Source of the DNA: K189A clade bacterium
GTDB taxonomy: Bacteria > Pseudomonadota > Gammaproteobacteria > Pseudomonadales > Azotimanducaceae
Length of the DNA stretch: 64,000 bases
Reading direction: 5' to 3'
Assembly: GCA_902613475.1 (NCBI GenBank)
Contig: CACMHG010000001.1
Location: 1 to 64,000, forward strand
Shown: positions 18,612-28,499 of the stretch, one piece after another
How the letters are laid out: the number at the start of each line of letters is the position of its first letter
How positions within the stretch are numbered: the first letter of the stretch is position 1
The notes under the pieces: model-generated
Seen by the model: the letters and a program-made list of their open reading frames with translations, nothing else
Databases searched by the model: none
Told to the model about the DNA's origin: nothing
Translations under genes and position numbers: made by a program

Positions 18612-19309
18612 AGCCTGTATCTGAAAAAAATCTCGCCGCCCGCCTCGACCAATTAAACGAACGCATTGCGAGCGCCTGCCGGGCAAGCGGCAGATCCTCA
18701 GAGGCAATCACGTTAATCGGGATAAGCAAAACTAAGCCTGCCGAGGATGTTGCCGCGGCCCACGCGCTTGGACTGAAAAATTTTGGAGAAAACTACTTAC
18801 AGGAGGCCAGCGGCAAAATTGATGCCCTGGAGGGGTTGGCGGCGACTTGGCACTACGTTGGCAATATCCAATCCAATAAAACCAAGGAAGTCGCCAAATA
18901 CTTCGACTGGGTCCATACCGTTGACCGCAACAAGATCGCGCAGCGGCTAAATGCCCAGTGTCCGACAGATAAAACCATCCAGGTGCTCATCCAGGTCAAC
19001 ATCGATGAAGACCCCAACAAGGGTGGCTGCAGTCCGAGAGAGACATTGCACCTCGCTCAGCAAATGATGTTGCTGCCCAGAATTCAAATACGAGGATTGA
19101 TGACCATTCTCAGTAAAGACTCGATGCCTAGGGACAGCTACGAAAGCGTGGCACAATTATTTACTGCGATTGCCGCTAAACTGCCTGCGGATCAGCAACG
19201 ATGCTGGGATACCTTATCCATGGGCATGACCGACGATCTTGAGCATGCCATTGCAGCAGGCGCTACGCATATTCGAATCGGCACAGCCCTTTTCGGTGCC
19301 CGTGAATAA
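18608..19309 (+). CDS. yggS: PLP homeostasis protein YggS
   Basis: This 233-residue single-domain TIM-barrel PLP-binding protein carries its cofactor lysine in GISKTKPAEDV (K41) and shows NFGENYLQEA, WHYVGNIQSNK and SMGMTDDLEHAIAAGATHIRIGTALFG, all family hallmarks. It buffers pyridoxal phosphate rather than catalysing a known reaction. The ATG at 18608 overlaps the ruvX stop (ATGA). It precedes proC and yggT, the usual order. Confidence 0.95.
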   Translation: MKPVSEKNLAARLDQLNERIASACRASGRSSEAITLIGISKTKPAEDVAAAHALGLKNFGENYLQEASGKIDALEGLAATWHYVGNIQSNKTKEVAKYFDWVHTVDRNKIAQRLNAQCPTDKTIQVLIQVNIDEDPNKGGCSPRETLHLAQQMMLLPRIQIRGLMTILSKDSMPRDSYESVAQLFTAIAAKLPADQQRCWDTLSMGMTDDLEHAIAAGATHIRIGTALFGARE

Positions 19310-19352
19310 CGCAGGGTTCTAACCAGCCAATGCACAATGTAGGAACGCCACA

Positions 19353-20165
19353 ATGACCATCGCATTTATCGGCGCAGGCAACATGGCAGGCAGCCTCATT
19401 AGCGGCCTGCAGGCTGGCGGTTATTCCGCCGATGATATCGTCGCGGCGGATCCAGCCCAGTCGCAGTTGGATGCACTCGCCACTCTTGGCATTAGCACCA
19501 CGGAAAATAACGCCCAAGCGGTTGCTCAGGCAGAAATAATCGTGCTCGCCATCAAGCCTCAGATCACAGGTGATGTTATACAAGCGCTACCCGCACTCCA
19601 GCCCGATCAGTTGGTCATCTCGATCGTTGCAGGCATCGATACCCGTAGCCTTGGCGACTGGCTGCCAGTTCGACAGCCCATCGTGCGCTGCATGCCAAAC
19701 ACCCCGGCTCTATTGGGGGCAGGCATTACTGGTCTATATGCCAACTCGTGGGTAACCGACATTCAGCGCGGTGAGGCAGAGGCCATACTCAACGGTGTCG
19801 GCAGCAGCGTTTGGGTCAGTGAAGAAAGCCAATTAGACGCAGTAACTGCAGTCTCTGGTAGCGGTCCTGCTTACTACTTTTTGTTGATGGAGAGCATGAT
19901 TGAAAGTGCCCAAGCGCTTGGTCTTGACGCAACAGCAAGTCGGCGCCTGGTAGTAGAGACCGCCCGCGGTGCGGCATTGATGGCCTGCGAACCTAAGGCT
20001 GACCCCGGCACATTGAGGCGCAATGTGACCTCTCCCGGTGGAACCACTGAAGCCGCCCTTAAGGTCATGCAGGAAGAAAACCTGAGCCGCATCGTTGATC
20101 GCGCACTAGGCGCCGCCAAGCAGCGCGCTGAAGCTCTCGCCACAGAATTTGGAAGTAAAGCATGA
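19353..20165 (+). CDS. proC: Pyrroline-5-carboxylate reductase
   Basis: The 270-residue enzyme makes proline from pyrroline-5-carboxylate with NAD(P)H. The Rossmann motif GAGNMAGSL is at the N-terminus, followed by RCMPNTPALLGAGITGLYAN and the dimerisation and active-site signatures VSGSGPAYYFLLMESM and NVTSPGGTTEAALKVM. Its stop overlaps the yggT start by four bases. Confidence 0.97.
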   Translation: MTIAFIGAGNMAGSLISGLQAGGYSADDIVAADPAQSQLDALATLGISTTENNAQAVAQAEIIVLAIKPQITGDVIQALPALQPDQLVISIVAGIDTRSLGDWLPVRQPIVRCMPNTPALLGAGITGLYANSWVTDIQRGEAEAILNGVGSSVWVSEESQLDAVTAVSGSGPAYYFLLMESMIESAQALGLDATASRRLVVETARGAALMACEPKADPGTLRRNVTSPGGTTEAALKVMQEENLSRIVDRALGAAKQRAEALATEFGSKA

Positions 20166-20698
20166 ACCCAACACTCTTCATGATCGTCGATCTGATTTTT
20201 CGTCTGGCGACCCTGTTGTTTCTAGTGCGATTTTTGCTGCAAGCCTGTAAGGCTGATTTTTACAATCCGATCAGCCAGGCCATCGCCAAAGGCAGCGACG
20301 GTCTAGCAGCACCCTTACGGAAACTACTGCCAAAAACAGGCAGCTATGATTTGGCGACCCTTATTTTAGCTTGGTTAATGAGTATCATTTTTATGGTGCT
20401 GATTACCCAAGCGAGCTTGGGTGCCATCTCATACCTTGGCGCAGGTCTAATACGCTTGGTTTCCATTCTCATCGACTTCTACTGGTGGTCGACCCTGCTC
20501 TTGGTAATCGCAAGCTTCGTAAGTCAGGGTAACTACCACCCAGCGCTATCGCTCCTTGATGAGCTGCTCTCACCGCTAATGACGCCGCTTAGGAACATTC
20601 TGCCGACGGCAGGGCCACTGGATTTTTCACCGATGATACTGATCTTGATGTTGTCCATCGTGCAGCAAGCGCTGCCGAGCGCCTACGGTTGGATATAG
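20162..20698 (+). CDS. yggT: YggT-family inner-membrane protein
   Basis: The 178-residue integral membrane protein has two YGGT repeats, each a pair of membrane segments around a short amphipathic stretch: residues about 5-25 with 55-80, and about 95-120 with 155-175. The repeat signatures [19 protein letters not shown] and [23 protein letters not shown] are visible. The role is not established; osmotic tolerance and division-related functions have been proposed. It overlaps proC (ATGA) and is followed four bases later by metX. Confidence 0.9.
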   Translation: MNPTLFMIVDLIFRLATLLFLVRFLLQACKADFYNPISQAIAKGSDGLAAPLRKLLPKTGSYDLATLILAWLMSIIFMVLITQASLGAISYLGAGLIRLVSILIDFYWWSTLLLVIASFVSQGNYHPALSLLDELLSPLMTPLRNILPTAGPLDFSPMILILMLSIVQQALPSAYGWI

Positions 20699-20702
20699 CG
20701 TT

Positions 20703-21854
20703 ATGCGTTCTGAGGTCTCCTCGGTCGGCAAGGTCAGTCCCCAACACTTTCGGTGCCAGGAACCTCTGACGCTGCAAAATGGAGCCGTGCTGCCAAAGTA
20801 CGAATTGGTCTACGAAACGTATGGCACACTCAATGACGACAAGTCCAATGCCTTGCTAATTTGTCATGCGCTGTCCGGCCATCACCATGCAGCAGGGGTT
20901 CACGCCGACGAGGACCCGAAGCCTGGTTGGTGGGATGCCTGCATCGGCCCCGGCAAAGCCATGGATACCAACCATTTCTTCATCATCAGCCTGAACAACC
21001 TGGGCGGCTGTCACGGTAGCACCGGACCACGAAGCATTAATCCAGACACCGGCAAGATCTATGGGCCTGACTTTCCAAACATCGTGGTTCGTGACTGGGT
21101 TCGCTCCCAGGCAGCCTTGGCAGATCACCTTGACATCAAGTCATTTGCTGCGGTCGTCGGTGGCAGCCTTGGCGGCATGCAGGCACTACAGTGGGCCATA
21201 GACTATCCCGAGCGGGTTAGAGCCTGCGTGGCCATCGCATCGGCGGCCAAGCTCTCTGCACAAAATATTGCCTTCAATGAGATCGCGAGGCAGGCCATCA
21301 GCAGTGATCATGATTTCGCAAATGGACGCTACGCCGATGAAGGCGTCAACCCAGATCGAGGGCTAGGCCTGGCGCGCATGATCGGGCACGTAACGTATTT
21401 ATCCGACCACGGCATGGGCACTAAGTTTGGTCGTGAGATCAAGTCCGGTGACTTCGACGAGGCCGATAACGTTGAATTCCAGGTCGAGAGCTATCTCAAC
21501 TATCAGGGTCAGGCATTCACACGGTATTTTGACGCCAATACCTACCTGCTCATGACCAAGGCTTTAGATCATTTTGATCCCGCGAGAGAAACAGGCGGTG
21601 ACTTGGTCGAAGCCTTGCGCGGAACTACCTGCAAATTTTTGATTTTATCTTTCAGCTCTGACTGGCGATTTTCCTCCCAGCGCTCTCAAGAGATCGTCGA
21701 TGCTTTGGTAAAAGCCAAAAAGAACGTGGCCAGCGCCGTGATCGAATCCGAGCACGGCCACGATTCTTTCTTGCTACCGATTGAACGCTACACTGACGCT
21801 CTCGGCACTTTTTTGAACCGATGCCTGGCAGAGCACTCGGGAGCAGATTCATGA
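20703..21854 (+). CDS. metX: Homoserine O-acyltransferase (MetX)
   Basis: The 383-residue alpha/beta-hydrolase-fold enzyme acylates homoserine as the first committed step of methionine synthesis. [24 protein letters not shown] and the nucleophile elbow [14 protein letters not shown] (Ser155) are present, with a C-terminal histidine in [10 protein letters not shown]. Gammaproteobacterial MetX paired with MetW generally uses succinyl-CoA, so a succinyltransferase is likely, but the donor is not proved by sequence. The TGA overlaps metW by four bases. Confidence 0.94.
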   Translation: MRSEVSSVGKVSPQHFRCQEPLTLQNGAVLPKYELVYETYGTLNDDKSNALLICHALSGHHHAAGVHADEDPKPGWWDACIGPGKAMDTNHFFIISLNNLGGCHGSTGPRSINPDTGKIYGPDFPNIVVRDWVRSQAALADHLDIKSFAAVVGGSLGGMQALQWAIDYPERVRACVAIASAAKLSAQNIAFNEIARQAISSDHDFANGRYADEGVNPDRGLGLARMIGHVTYLSDHGMGTKFGREIKSGDFDEADNVEFQVESYLNYQGQAFTRYFDANTYLLMTKALDHFDPARETGGDLVEALRGTTCKFLILSFSSDWRFSSQRSQEIVDALVKAKKNVASAVIESEHGHDSFLLPIERYTDALGTFLNRCLAEHSGADS

Positions 21855-22453
21855 CGCTTCGCGGCGATTTGGCCCTGATCAGCAAACTGATCAATCCTAA
21901 CGCTCGGGTGCTAGATTTGGGCTGTGGCAGCGGGGATTTGCTGGCTGCCCTGCAGGCTGAGAAAGCGGTTAATGGCTATGGACTTGATCGAGATCCAGCC
22001 AATATTCAACTCTGCCTCAGTAAGGGTGTAAACGTCATTGAACAGGATTTGGATGCCGGTATTGGTAACTTTGCCGACGACAATTTCGAGATGGTCATCA
22101 TGACCGATGCGCTCCAAGCTGTCCGAGACCCAAGAGAACTGCTGAGGCAAATGCTCAGAATCGGCGAGGAATCGGTGGTGACCTTCCCAAACTTCGGTCA
22201 TTGGCGCTGTCGTTTGCAGCTAGGATTGAAAGGACAAATGCCGGTTTCTAAGCATCTGCCTCATGACTGGTACAGCACCCCCAACATTCACCTATGTACG
22301 ACCCTGGACTTTGAGAAAATGTGCGAAGAAGAGAACATTCGAATTATTCAGCGGCGAGTAGTGAATACGCGATACCAAGAACACTGGACGATTCAATTAG
22401 CCCCTAATCTGATGGCCAGCCACGCCTTTTACCGCCTTGGGAGACCCTTATGA
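21851..22453 (+). CDS. metW: Methionine biosynthesis protein MetW
   Basis: This 200-residue class I methyltransferase-like protein shows the SAM loop [15 protein letters not shown], then [38 protein letters not shown], and ends with the pattern seen throughout MetW. It works with MetX, probably as an activating partner, in methionine synthesis. The start ATG at 21851 overlaps the metX stop; an upstream in-frame start would read ten residues into metX. The next gene again overlaps by four bases. Confidence 0.94.
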   Translation: MTLRGDLALISKLINPNARVLDLGCGSGDLLAALQAEKAVNGYGLDRDPANIQLCLSKGVNVIEQDLDAGIGNFADDNFEMVIMTDALQAVRDPRELLRQMLRIGEESVVTFPNFGHWRCRLQLGLKGQMPVSKHLPHDWYSTPNIHLCTTLDFEKMCEEENIRIIQRRVVNTRYQEHWTIQLAPNLMASHAFYRLGRPL

Positions 22454-22908
22454 AGTCCATAACAAATAGAAAAGTGGCGGGGTGCCTGGTCATGCTGGCT
22501 TGCCTGACGGCATCGGTAAGTCATGCCCAGCAAATGCAGCGGTTTGGGGATTATGAGATTCACTACATCGTCATACCGACCACGACCCTACAGCCTGATA
22601 TCGCGGCCCGATACGATATTTCTCGCGGCAAAGACAAAGCTCTGTGCAACATATCGATCATCGATTCTAAGGGTAGGGGTATGCGTTCAGTGCTTGAGGG
22701 ATCTACGCAGAACTTACTCGGTCAACGTCAAGATCTTTCTTTTCGTGAAGTCGTAGACGGAGAGGCCGTTTACTACTTGGCCACCATTAGACACGCTGAC
22801 GAGGAAGTGCATCGAATCAACATAGATGCGCAAGTAATGGCGGATCAAGGCGCCAAGGCAGCAAGTACCAACCTGCAGATCACTCAAAAGTTGTATTGGT
22901 CCGATTGA
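22450..22908 (+). CDS. DUF4426 periplasmic protein
   Basis: This 152-residue protein starts with a cleavable signal peptide (cleavage near SHA-QQ at about residue 26) and continues with FGDYEIHYIVIPTTTLQPDIAARYDISRGKDKALCNISI, the DUF4426 pattern. Members are almost always encoded between metW and rdgB in gammaproteobacteria, as here, but no function is known. It overlaps metW by four bases and rdgB by one base (TGATG). Confidence 0.88.
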   Translation: MKSITNRKVAGCLVMLACLTASVSHAQQMQRFGDYEIHYIVIPTTTLQPDIAARYDISRGKDKALCNISIIDSKGRGMRSVLEGSTQNLLGQRQDLSFREVVDGEAVYYLATIRHADEEVHRINIDAQVMADQGAKAASTNLQITQKLYWSD

Positions 22909-23501
22909 TGGATCTAGTACTCGCCACACGCAATTCGGGTAAGGTCGAGGAAATGCGGCCGATGCTCGCGGGAATCGGATACAGCTTAATCAATCAAACA
23001 GATACACAAATTCCAAGCGCCGAAGAGAACGGCGCAACCTTTGTCGAGAACGCGCTAATCAAGGCGCGCTCCGTCGCCGAAGCCACGGGCCTTCCATGCA
23101 TTGCGGATGATAGCGGTCTAGTCGTTCAGGCATTACAGGGGGCGCCGGGCATATACAGTGCGCGCTATGCTGGCGAGGAGGCCTCCGACGCCGACAACAA
23201 CCAACGACTATTGACGGCCCTTGCCGGGCGAACGGATCGTAGCGCCTTTTTTTACTGCTGCATGGTGTTTATGCGCTCAGCCCAGGATCCAACGCCGCTG
23301 ATTGCCACTGCCCAGTGGCATGGGGAGATACTGAACGAGGCTCGCGGCAAGGGCGGATTCGGCTACGACCCATTGTTTTGGCTGCCAGAGCTTGCGCAAA
23401 GTGCGGCAGAGCTGCCGAATAAGACGAAGAATCGTATCAGTCATCGGGGTCAAGCCTGCGAGATTTTGATTCAGGCTCTCAACGCGACCTCTACCGCCTA
23501 G
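22908..23501 (+). CDS. rdgB: XTP/dITP diphosphatase (non-canonical purine NTP pyrophosphatase)
   Basis: The 197-residue enzyme removes XTP, dITP and ITP from the nucleotide pool. It starts LVLATRNSGKVEEM, then shows FVENALIKARSVAE, the catalytic IADDSGLVVQALQGAPGIYSARYAG and GFGYDPLFW, ending in KNRISHRGQA. The ATG at 22908 overlaps the previous stop by one base. hemW follows after two bases. Confidence 0.96.
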   Translation: MDLVLATRNSGKVEEMRPMLAGIGYSLINQTDTQIPSAEENGATFVENALIKARSVAEATGLPCIADDSGLVVQALQGAPGIYSARYAGEEASDADNNQRLLTALAGRTDRSAFFYCCMVFMRSAQDPTPLIATAQWHGEILNEARGKGGFGYDPLFWLPELAQSAAELPNKTKNRISHRGQACEILIQALNATSTA

Positions 23502-23503
23502 GT

Positions 23504-24649
23504 ATGACCGATTCATGCCCAGACACCAGCGCGCTAGGGCTGTACGTGCACTTCCCCTGGTGCGTAAAGAAATGTCCGTATTGTGATTTCAACTCCCACC
23601 CCATCAAGGAGAGTACCGATCAACAGACCTACCTGAACGCCTTGCTGCTAGACTGGCGACAGCAACTTGGGACATTTGGTAGAGCCCGCATCGCCGAGTC
23701 TAATACCCAGCAAGTCAGCTCCATTTTCTTCGGCGGCGGCACACCCAGTTTATTCGAACCCCAATATCTGGCACGTCTGCTTGAGGAGGTTCCCCACAGG
23801 GGGGCCGAAATCACTCTCGAAGTCAATCCTGGCACCGCGGAGTACTTCCGCTTCGAAGACTACAAAGCCGCTGGTATCAACCGCCTGTCCATTGGCGCTC
23901 AAAGCTTTTCGAATACGCAGCTTGCGCAATTAGGGCGCGTACATCAGCGGGACGAAACCGTCCGCGCTGTTGCTAAAGCACGACACGCTGGCTTGGGCAA
24001 CATCAATCTGGACATCATGTGGGGACTGCCAGGTCAGAGTGTTGAGGGTGCGCTGGATGATTTGCAGCAAGCCATCGACCTAGAGCCAAAGCATATTTCT
24101 TGGTATCAGCTAACCATCGAGCCCAAGACCGAGTTTGCGGGTAGGCCCCCGATTTTGCCCGTCGACCCGGTCCTGCAAGAGATTGAGCAGGCTGGGCTTG
24201 CGCTGCTTGCCGATGCGGGTTTTCAGCGATACGAGGTCTCAGCGTTTTCACAGCAAGGCCATCAATGCCAGCACAACCTGATTTATTGGAGCTTTGGCGA
24301 CTATCTAGGTATTGGTGCGGGCGCCCATGGCAAGATCAGTCAAAAGGATGACATTTATCGTACCCAAAGGCCCTCCCAACCTCGTCTGTATCAACAGGAC
24401 AGTCAGATTACTGAGCTAACGCTGATACCCGATGCCCAGCGTCCCATCGAGTTTATGATGAACGCGCTTCGCCTAATTGACGGGGTTCCTCAGCAGACGT
24501 TTGCCGAGAGAACCCAATTACCCTGGCAATCTGTGAGGGAAGTTTGGCAAGAACTTGTGAGCCTTGAGTTGGTTCGCCAGGACCGCTGTGCGACAACACC
24601 TCTGGGCCTGCGCTATCTAGATAGCGTACTGGAGAGATTTCTCAGCTAG
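23504..24649 (+). CDS. hemW: Heme chaperone HemW
   Basis: The 381-residue radical-SAM protein has the cluster motif CVKKCPYC (Cys 20, 24, 27), the GGGTPS segment, and, diagnostic for HemW rather than HemN, the HNxxYW motif in CQHNLIYWSFGDYLGIGAGAHG. HemW binds heme and transfers it to acceptor proteins; it is not a coproporphyrinogen oxidase, as older annotations state. It ends the long plus-strand run and abuts the convergent trmB stop with no gap. Confidence 0.95.
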   Translation: MTDSCPDTSALGLYVHFPWCVKKCPYCDFNSHPIKESTDQQTYLNALLLDWRQQLGTFGRARIAESNTQQVSSIFFGGGTPSLFEPQYLARLLEEVPHRGAEITLEVNPGTAEYFRFEDYKAAGINRLSIGAQSFSNTQLAQLGRVHQRDETVRAVAKARHAGLGNINLDIMWGLPGQSVEGALDDLQQAIDLEPKHISWYQLTIEPKTEFAGRPPILPVDPVLQEIEQAGLALLADAGFQRYEVSAFSQQGHQCQHNLIYWSFGDYLGIGAGAHGKISQKDDIYRTQRPSQPRLYQQDSQITELTLIPDAQRPIEFMMNALRLIDGVPQQTFAERTQLPWQSVREVWQELVSLELVRQDRCATTPLGLRYLDSVLERFLS

Positions 24650-25348
24650 CTAGAGCTCAATGCGCTGATACTGTAGGTCGCGAATTTCATGCCCCAGACG
24701 CTCGCCCCGGGCTTCAAATTTCGTCACGCTCCGAATTTCATCAGCCACACTCGAAGGCGGTGTCTGTGTCGCCGCGCGTATATCGTCCTGAAGAAGTTTA
24801 AAACCAGGATTTGCAGCGAAGTGTTCGACCATCCACTGGGCGTACTCTGCCCAATCCGTCGCCAATCTGACGATTCCGGTAGGCGCCAGTTTTTGGTGAA
24901 GTAAGTGCAACAACTCTGGCTGAATCAATCGCCGCTTGTAATGGCGCTTTTTGGGCCACGGGTCGGGAAAGAAAATACGTACTTCTGCCAGAGCGTTGTT
25001 ATCGATCTGCTCCAATATAAGCTGGGCAGGCTGATCGACAAGGCGAACGTTAGATAGCTTCTTTTTTTCCAAACGAGACAGCATCGATCCGATGCCGGGC
25101 TGATAAAGCTCTACACCCAACAAACGCCAATCAGGCCGTTGCTCGGCCCAAGCGATTAGCTCCAATCCCATGCCAAAACCGATCTCCATGCCCAATGGGC
25201 GGTAGCGCAGATCGTCAGGCTGCCACCGATATTGGCCGGATAGGGTGTCCAGCGCATTCGTCTGAGCCTTGGTAAATCTGCCGCGTCGGCGAATGTAGTT
25301 AAAGGCCGTATCGGACTGATCGAACGCTGGTGTTTCGCTATCGCTCAT
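24650..25348 (-). CDS. trmB: tRNA (guanine-46-N7)-methyltransferase
   Basis: The 232-residue SAM enzyme forms m7G46 in tRNA. The N-terminus RRRGRFTKAQTNAL, SAM loop LGMEIGFGMGLELI, and the catalytic segment IFFPDPWPKKRHYKRRLIQPELLHLL are the family signatures; the C-terminal TKFEARGERLGHEI is also typical. It is convergent with hemW and lies eight bases after the DUF423 gene. Confidence 0.96.
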   Translation of the reverse strand: MSDSETPAFDQSDTAFNYIRRRGRFTKAQTNALDTLSGQYRWQPDDLRYRPLGMEIGFGMGLELIAWAEQRPDWRLLGVELYQPGIGSMLSRLEKKKLSNVRLVDQPAQLILEQIDNNALAEVRIFFPDPWPKKRHYKRRLIQPELLHLLHQKLAPTGIVRLATDWAEYAQWMVEHFAANPGFKLLQDDIRAATQTPPSSVADEIRSVTKFEARGERLGHEIRDLQYQRIEL

Positions 25349-25355
25349 GACGACG

Positions 25356-25754
25356 CTAAAGGTCCTGCCCCGGCGCGGAACCCTTCACGCGCACAATGGC
25401 CAGACATAGACATACCCAGCCCGCGATCAAACTTAACCCACCCAGGGGAGTGACCGGGCCCAACCACGTCATTTGCAGTAACACCAATAGGTAAATGCTG
25501 CCACTAAACCCAAGCACTCCGACCGAAAAGAACACGCCCGCGACAGCGAGCACCCGGGGGCCGCCCAGCTGAAGCCACAGTCCGGTGAACAATAGCGCTA
25601 ACGCATGAGACATTTGGTAAGTCACGCCAGTTTGCCAGCTCGACAAACTCGCCGTAGAGATCACATCGCGAAGACCATGTGCGGCAAAAGCCCCAAGCAT
25701 TACCGATAGGAGGCCATACAGACCTCCTATCAACATGATCGCCTTCCCAGGCAC
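25356..25754 (-). CDS. DUF423 membrane protein
   Basis: This 132-residue protein has four predicted membrane helices (about 5-25, 45-62, 67-92, 97-117) and the family motif LGAFAAHGLRD in the first loop, followed by TGVTYQMSHALALL. It matches the YgdD/DUF423 family of unknown role. The start ATG lies 33 bases after the rpoH stop, so it may be read from the rpoH transcript. Confidence 0.88.
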   Translation of the reverse strand: MPGKAIMLIGGLYGLLSVMLGAFAAHGLRDVISTASLSSWQTGVTYQMSHALALLFTGLWLQLGGPRVLAVAGVFFSVGVLGFSGSIYLLVLLQMTWLGPVTPLGGLSLIAGWVCLCLAIVRVKGSAPGQDL

Positions 25755-25786
25755 GATGGTTTTAAGAATGGCCTAGCGTAGGTTTC

Positions 25787-26638
25787 CTAGGCGCCGGCGA
25801 TGGCAGTTTTGAGCTTGTTCATGGCATTTTTTTCAAGCTGCCGAATACGCTCGGCGGAAACGCCGTATTCCTCGGCCAACTCGTGCAAGGTTGATTTGTC
25901 ATCACTTAACCAACGTTGCTGCAAAATGTCGCGACTACGCTCATCAAGTGCGGCAAGCCCAGTGGATAGGCGCATATGCATGTCTTTATCACTACTCGCA
26001 TCTGCAACTAAATCTGCGGGATCCGGCGCCGCAGATGGCAGGTAGTGTACTGGTGCAGTTGCGGTTTCGTCGTCACTGCCATAACCATCAAAGGCCATAT
26101 CGCTGGCACTAAGCCGACTTTCCATCCGCGTCACCTCGACACTGGGCACACCCAATTCATTAGCGATTGCATCGGTTTCTTCAACACTTAGCCAACTCGA
26201 CGTTTTCTTGGCACCACGCAGGTTAAAGAAAAGTTTACGCTGGGCCTTGGTAGTCGCCACCTTCACGATGCGCCAGTTGCGCAAGATATACTCGTGCATC
26301 TCGGCCTTAATCCAGTGCACAGCAAAGGAAATCAAACGTACGCCAACGCTTGGATCAAAACGTTTCACCGCCTTCATCAGACCGACATTGCCTTCTTGAA
26401 TCAGGTCAGCCTGGGATAGGCCGTAGCCTTTATAGGAGCGCGCTAGGTGCACGACAAAACGCAAGTGGCACATTACCAACTCACGTGCCGCGTCAAGATC
26501 ACCATGATCTTGTAGTCTATGAGCCAACGATTTTTCTTGTTCTGGGCTGAGAATGGGGAACTGACTGATCGTGCGCAAGTATGCATCAAGATCAGCTCCG
26601 GGGGCCATACTTGGCATTTTCATGACATCTGTCGTCAT
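25787..26638 (-). CDS. rpoH: RNA polymerase sigma-32 factor RpoH
   Basis: The 283-residue heat-shock sigma factor contains region 2 ([36 protein letters not shown]) and the RpoH-specific box QRKLFFNLR (133-141), which distinguishes it from RpoS and RpoD, plus a C-terminal region 4 helix-turn-helix ([20 protein letters not shown]). It directs transcription of chaperone and protease genes. It follows ftsX, the conserved position, but a 179-base gap upstream carries a perfect CIRCE operator (26728-26754), suggesting additional repression by HrcA. Confidence 0.96.
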   Translation of the reverse strand: MTTDVMKMPSMAPGADLDAYLRTISQFPILSPEQEKSLAHRLQDHGDLDAARELVMCHLRFVVHLARSYKGYGLSQADLIQEGNVGLMKAVKRFDPSVGVRLISFAVHWIKAEMHEYILRNWRIVKVATTKAQRKLFFNLRGAKKTSSWLSVEETDAIANELGVPSVEVTRMESRLSASDMAFDGYGSDDETATAPVHYLPSAAPDPADLVADASSDKDMHMRLSTGLAALDERSRDILQQRWLSDDKSTLHELAEEYGVSAERIRQLEKNAMNKLKTAIAGA

Positions 26639-26727
26639 TTTTAAAGCCCTCTATTGGGTTATCTCAAATATCTGTGCCGGGCAAATTTCAACCGACAGTG
26701 CTACTTTGGGTAACAATTAAGCAAATA

Positions 26728-26754
26728 TTAGCACTCACGGCGAGGGAGTGCTAA
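26728..26754 (-). promoter_or_regulatory. CIRCE operator (HrcA site) upstream of rpoH
   Basis: TTAGCACTC, nine bases, then GAGTGCTAA: this is the exact CIRCE consensus with both arms complete and the canonical N9 spacer. HrcA, a heat-labile repressor stabilised by GroEL, binds CIRCE. The element lies 89 bases before the rpoH ATG and 64 bases after the ftsX stop, so it can only serve rpoH on the minus strand. hrcA and groESL are not in the window. No convincing sigma70 or sigma32 promoter could be placed next to it by eye. Confidence 0.92.
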
Positions 26755-26817
26755 TTCAATTTACGTCCACGAAATCTGAGCGAGATACAAAGTAAGACAG
26801 TGATTGAACACCTCATA

Positions 26818-27816
26818 TTAGCCCGAGTTCTTCATCCCCAGACGTTGGATTAAGGCTAACAGGGCACCTGTAATACCCAGTAACCAGCCCGCGGTGAGCA
26901 CCAATAGAATGATTTGCGGCGTAAACGCTGAGAGCTCGGGATCACTACCATAGGAAACCAGCAGCGATTCTAGCGGGGCCTCAATTTGGTTTAAAAACAC
27001 CGCCATAAGAACGATGGCCATCATCCCGCCGCCAAGGCCAAAGGCGGAACCAAGATAAAGAAACGGGCGACGCAGCTGGGCTCGGGTTGCGCCGATCAAT
27101 GCTAACACTCGTATTTCTGCCAGGCGGGCGTCAATGGCAAGACGTATGGTGGCAAAGGCAACCAAGACTGCGGCCGCGAGCAGCATGGTGATCAGTGCGC
27201 TTCCTCCTCGATTGGCCAATCTGGACAAATCCCGCAGCCTCTCCAGCCATGTAGACTCCACGACGACCTCGTCTACCCCTGATCGACTCGCGAGCTGACG
27301 GCTTAGCGCCTCAAGGGCGAGATAGGGCTGTTCACTATCTAGGATTACCCCAAAGGATGCGGGCAATGGATTGGCTTCAACCTCGGCAATAGCCTGCTGC
27401 AGAAGGTCTGATTCGGAACTTCGGGCCAACAGCTCGTCAAGCGCTTGTTGCGGTGTCGTTAGCTGAAATCTTGTCACCGCAGGCTCACGCTCCAGGGCAG
27501 TGGCCGTCTCCTCTATCAACTGCTCGGACGCTCCAAGGGCCATGTAGACTGTCAAGCCGGTGCTGCCCTGCCACTGCTGACTTAGGCTTTGCACATTGCT
27601 TTGCAACATCCAAAGCAACCCTGGCATTGCCAGTGCAACACCAATCATGAGCCAAACCAATAAACTGCTCACGATACGACGGCTAATGAAAAGAGAAGTT
27701 TCGGACGCCACGCGTCGATGGTCCGCCAACCAGGTGCGCAGCCGCCCCCGTCGTGGCTGCCAAGCGTTCGGTCGAGTCTGTGCGCTACTTTCGCGATTAG
27801 CCTTAATTGCAGCCAT
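26818..27816 (-). CDS. ftsX: Cell division ABC transporter permease FtsX
   Basis: The 332-residue protein has the FtsX topology: a basic cytoplasmic N-terminus, a first membrane helix (about 48-70), a periplasmic domain with SLSQQWQGSTGLTVYMALGAS, then three more helices (about 205-228, 255-275, 300-322) around ALIGATRAQLRRPFLYLG. With FtsE it forms a complex that couples division to amidase activation. The start is two bases after the ftsE stop. Confidence 0.95.
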   Translation of the reverse strand: MAAIKANRESSAQTRPNAWQPRRGRLRTWLADHRRVASETSLFISRRIVSSLLVWLMIGVALAMPGLLWMLQSNVQSLSQQWQGSTGLTVYMALGASEQLIEETATALEREPAVTRFQLTTPQQALDELLARSSESDLLQQAIAEVEANPLPASFGVILDSEQPYLALEALSRQLASRSGVDEVVVESTWLERLRDLSRLANRGGSALITMLLAAAVLVAFATIRLAIDARLAEIRVLALIGATRAQLRRPFLYLGSAFGLGGGMMAIVLMAVFLNQIEAPLESLLVSYGSDPELSAFTPQIILLVLTAGWLLGITGALLALIQRLGMKNSG

Positions 27817-27818
27817 CC

Positions 27819-28499
27819 TCAGTTTTTTGGTCCGTCGGTGTCCTGCACCAGAGAGCCCTGGGAGAGGTGCAATATGCGACAGCCTTGATCCTTGATGAGA
27901 TCAATGTCATGGCTGGCGACCAGCACCGTCGAACCTAGGTCTTTAAACTGATGAAACAACGCCATCACCTGACGTGACAAATAAGGGTCTAAATTACCCG
28001 TGGGTTCATCAGCAAGAATAATTTTAGGCCTGTTCACGACCGCCCGAGCAATACCTACTCGCTGTTGCTCGCCGGTTGACAGATGCCGTGGGTACAAATG
28101 ACCCCGATCACTGAGATCTACGGTAGCCAGCGCACCTCTTACTCGCCGACCAATCTCTTTCGTCCCCAGGTGTGTTACCCGCAGAGGCAGTGCGACATTT
28201 TCAAAGACTGATCGATCGTCGAGCAAATTATGATCCTGCAGAACGATACCTAACTGCCGCCGATACCAAGGCAGAGCACGTGAACCCAGTCGACTGATAT
28301 CGCTGCCATCCACCACGACCCGACCGCTTGTCGGGACCAATGCGCCAATCAGCAATTTCAACAAGGTGCTCTTACCGGCACCGGAGTGGCCGGTAAGAAA
28401 GACCATGGAACCTTGCTCGATATCTACCGTCACCTCGGATAAACCCTCGGAGCCATTGTCGAACCGTTGGGTTACATGCTGAAGCTGCAAATACGTCAC
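27819..28499 (-). CDS. ftsE: Cell division ATP-binding protein FtsE
   Basis: The 226-residue ABC ATPase has Walker [10 protein letters not shown] (37-45), signature [13 protein letters not shown], Walker [13 protein letters not shown] and the H-loop in VASHDIDL. It pairs with FtsX. The start overlaps the ftsY stop by four bases, giving the conserved ftsYEX unit. Residue VVDG before Q-loop [11 protein letters not shown] is as expected. Confidence 0.96.
   Translation of the reverse strand: MTYLQLQHVTQRFDNGSEGLSEVTVDIEQGSMVFLTGHSGAGKSTLLKLLIGALVPTSGRVVVDGSDISRLGSRALPWYRRQLGIVLQDHNLLDDRSVFENVALPLRVTHLGTKEIGRRVRGALATVDLSDRGHLYPRHLSTGEQQRVGIARAVVNRPKIILADEPTGNLDPYLSRQVMALFHQFKDLGSTVLVASHDIDLIKDQGCRILHLSQGSLVQDTDGPKN

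Noticed and set aside
26639-26727. Sigma54 promoter before rpoH (GGCAC followed by TTTGAG)
   Set aside because: The -12 element lacks GC at the required position and spacing, so the match is too weak.
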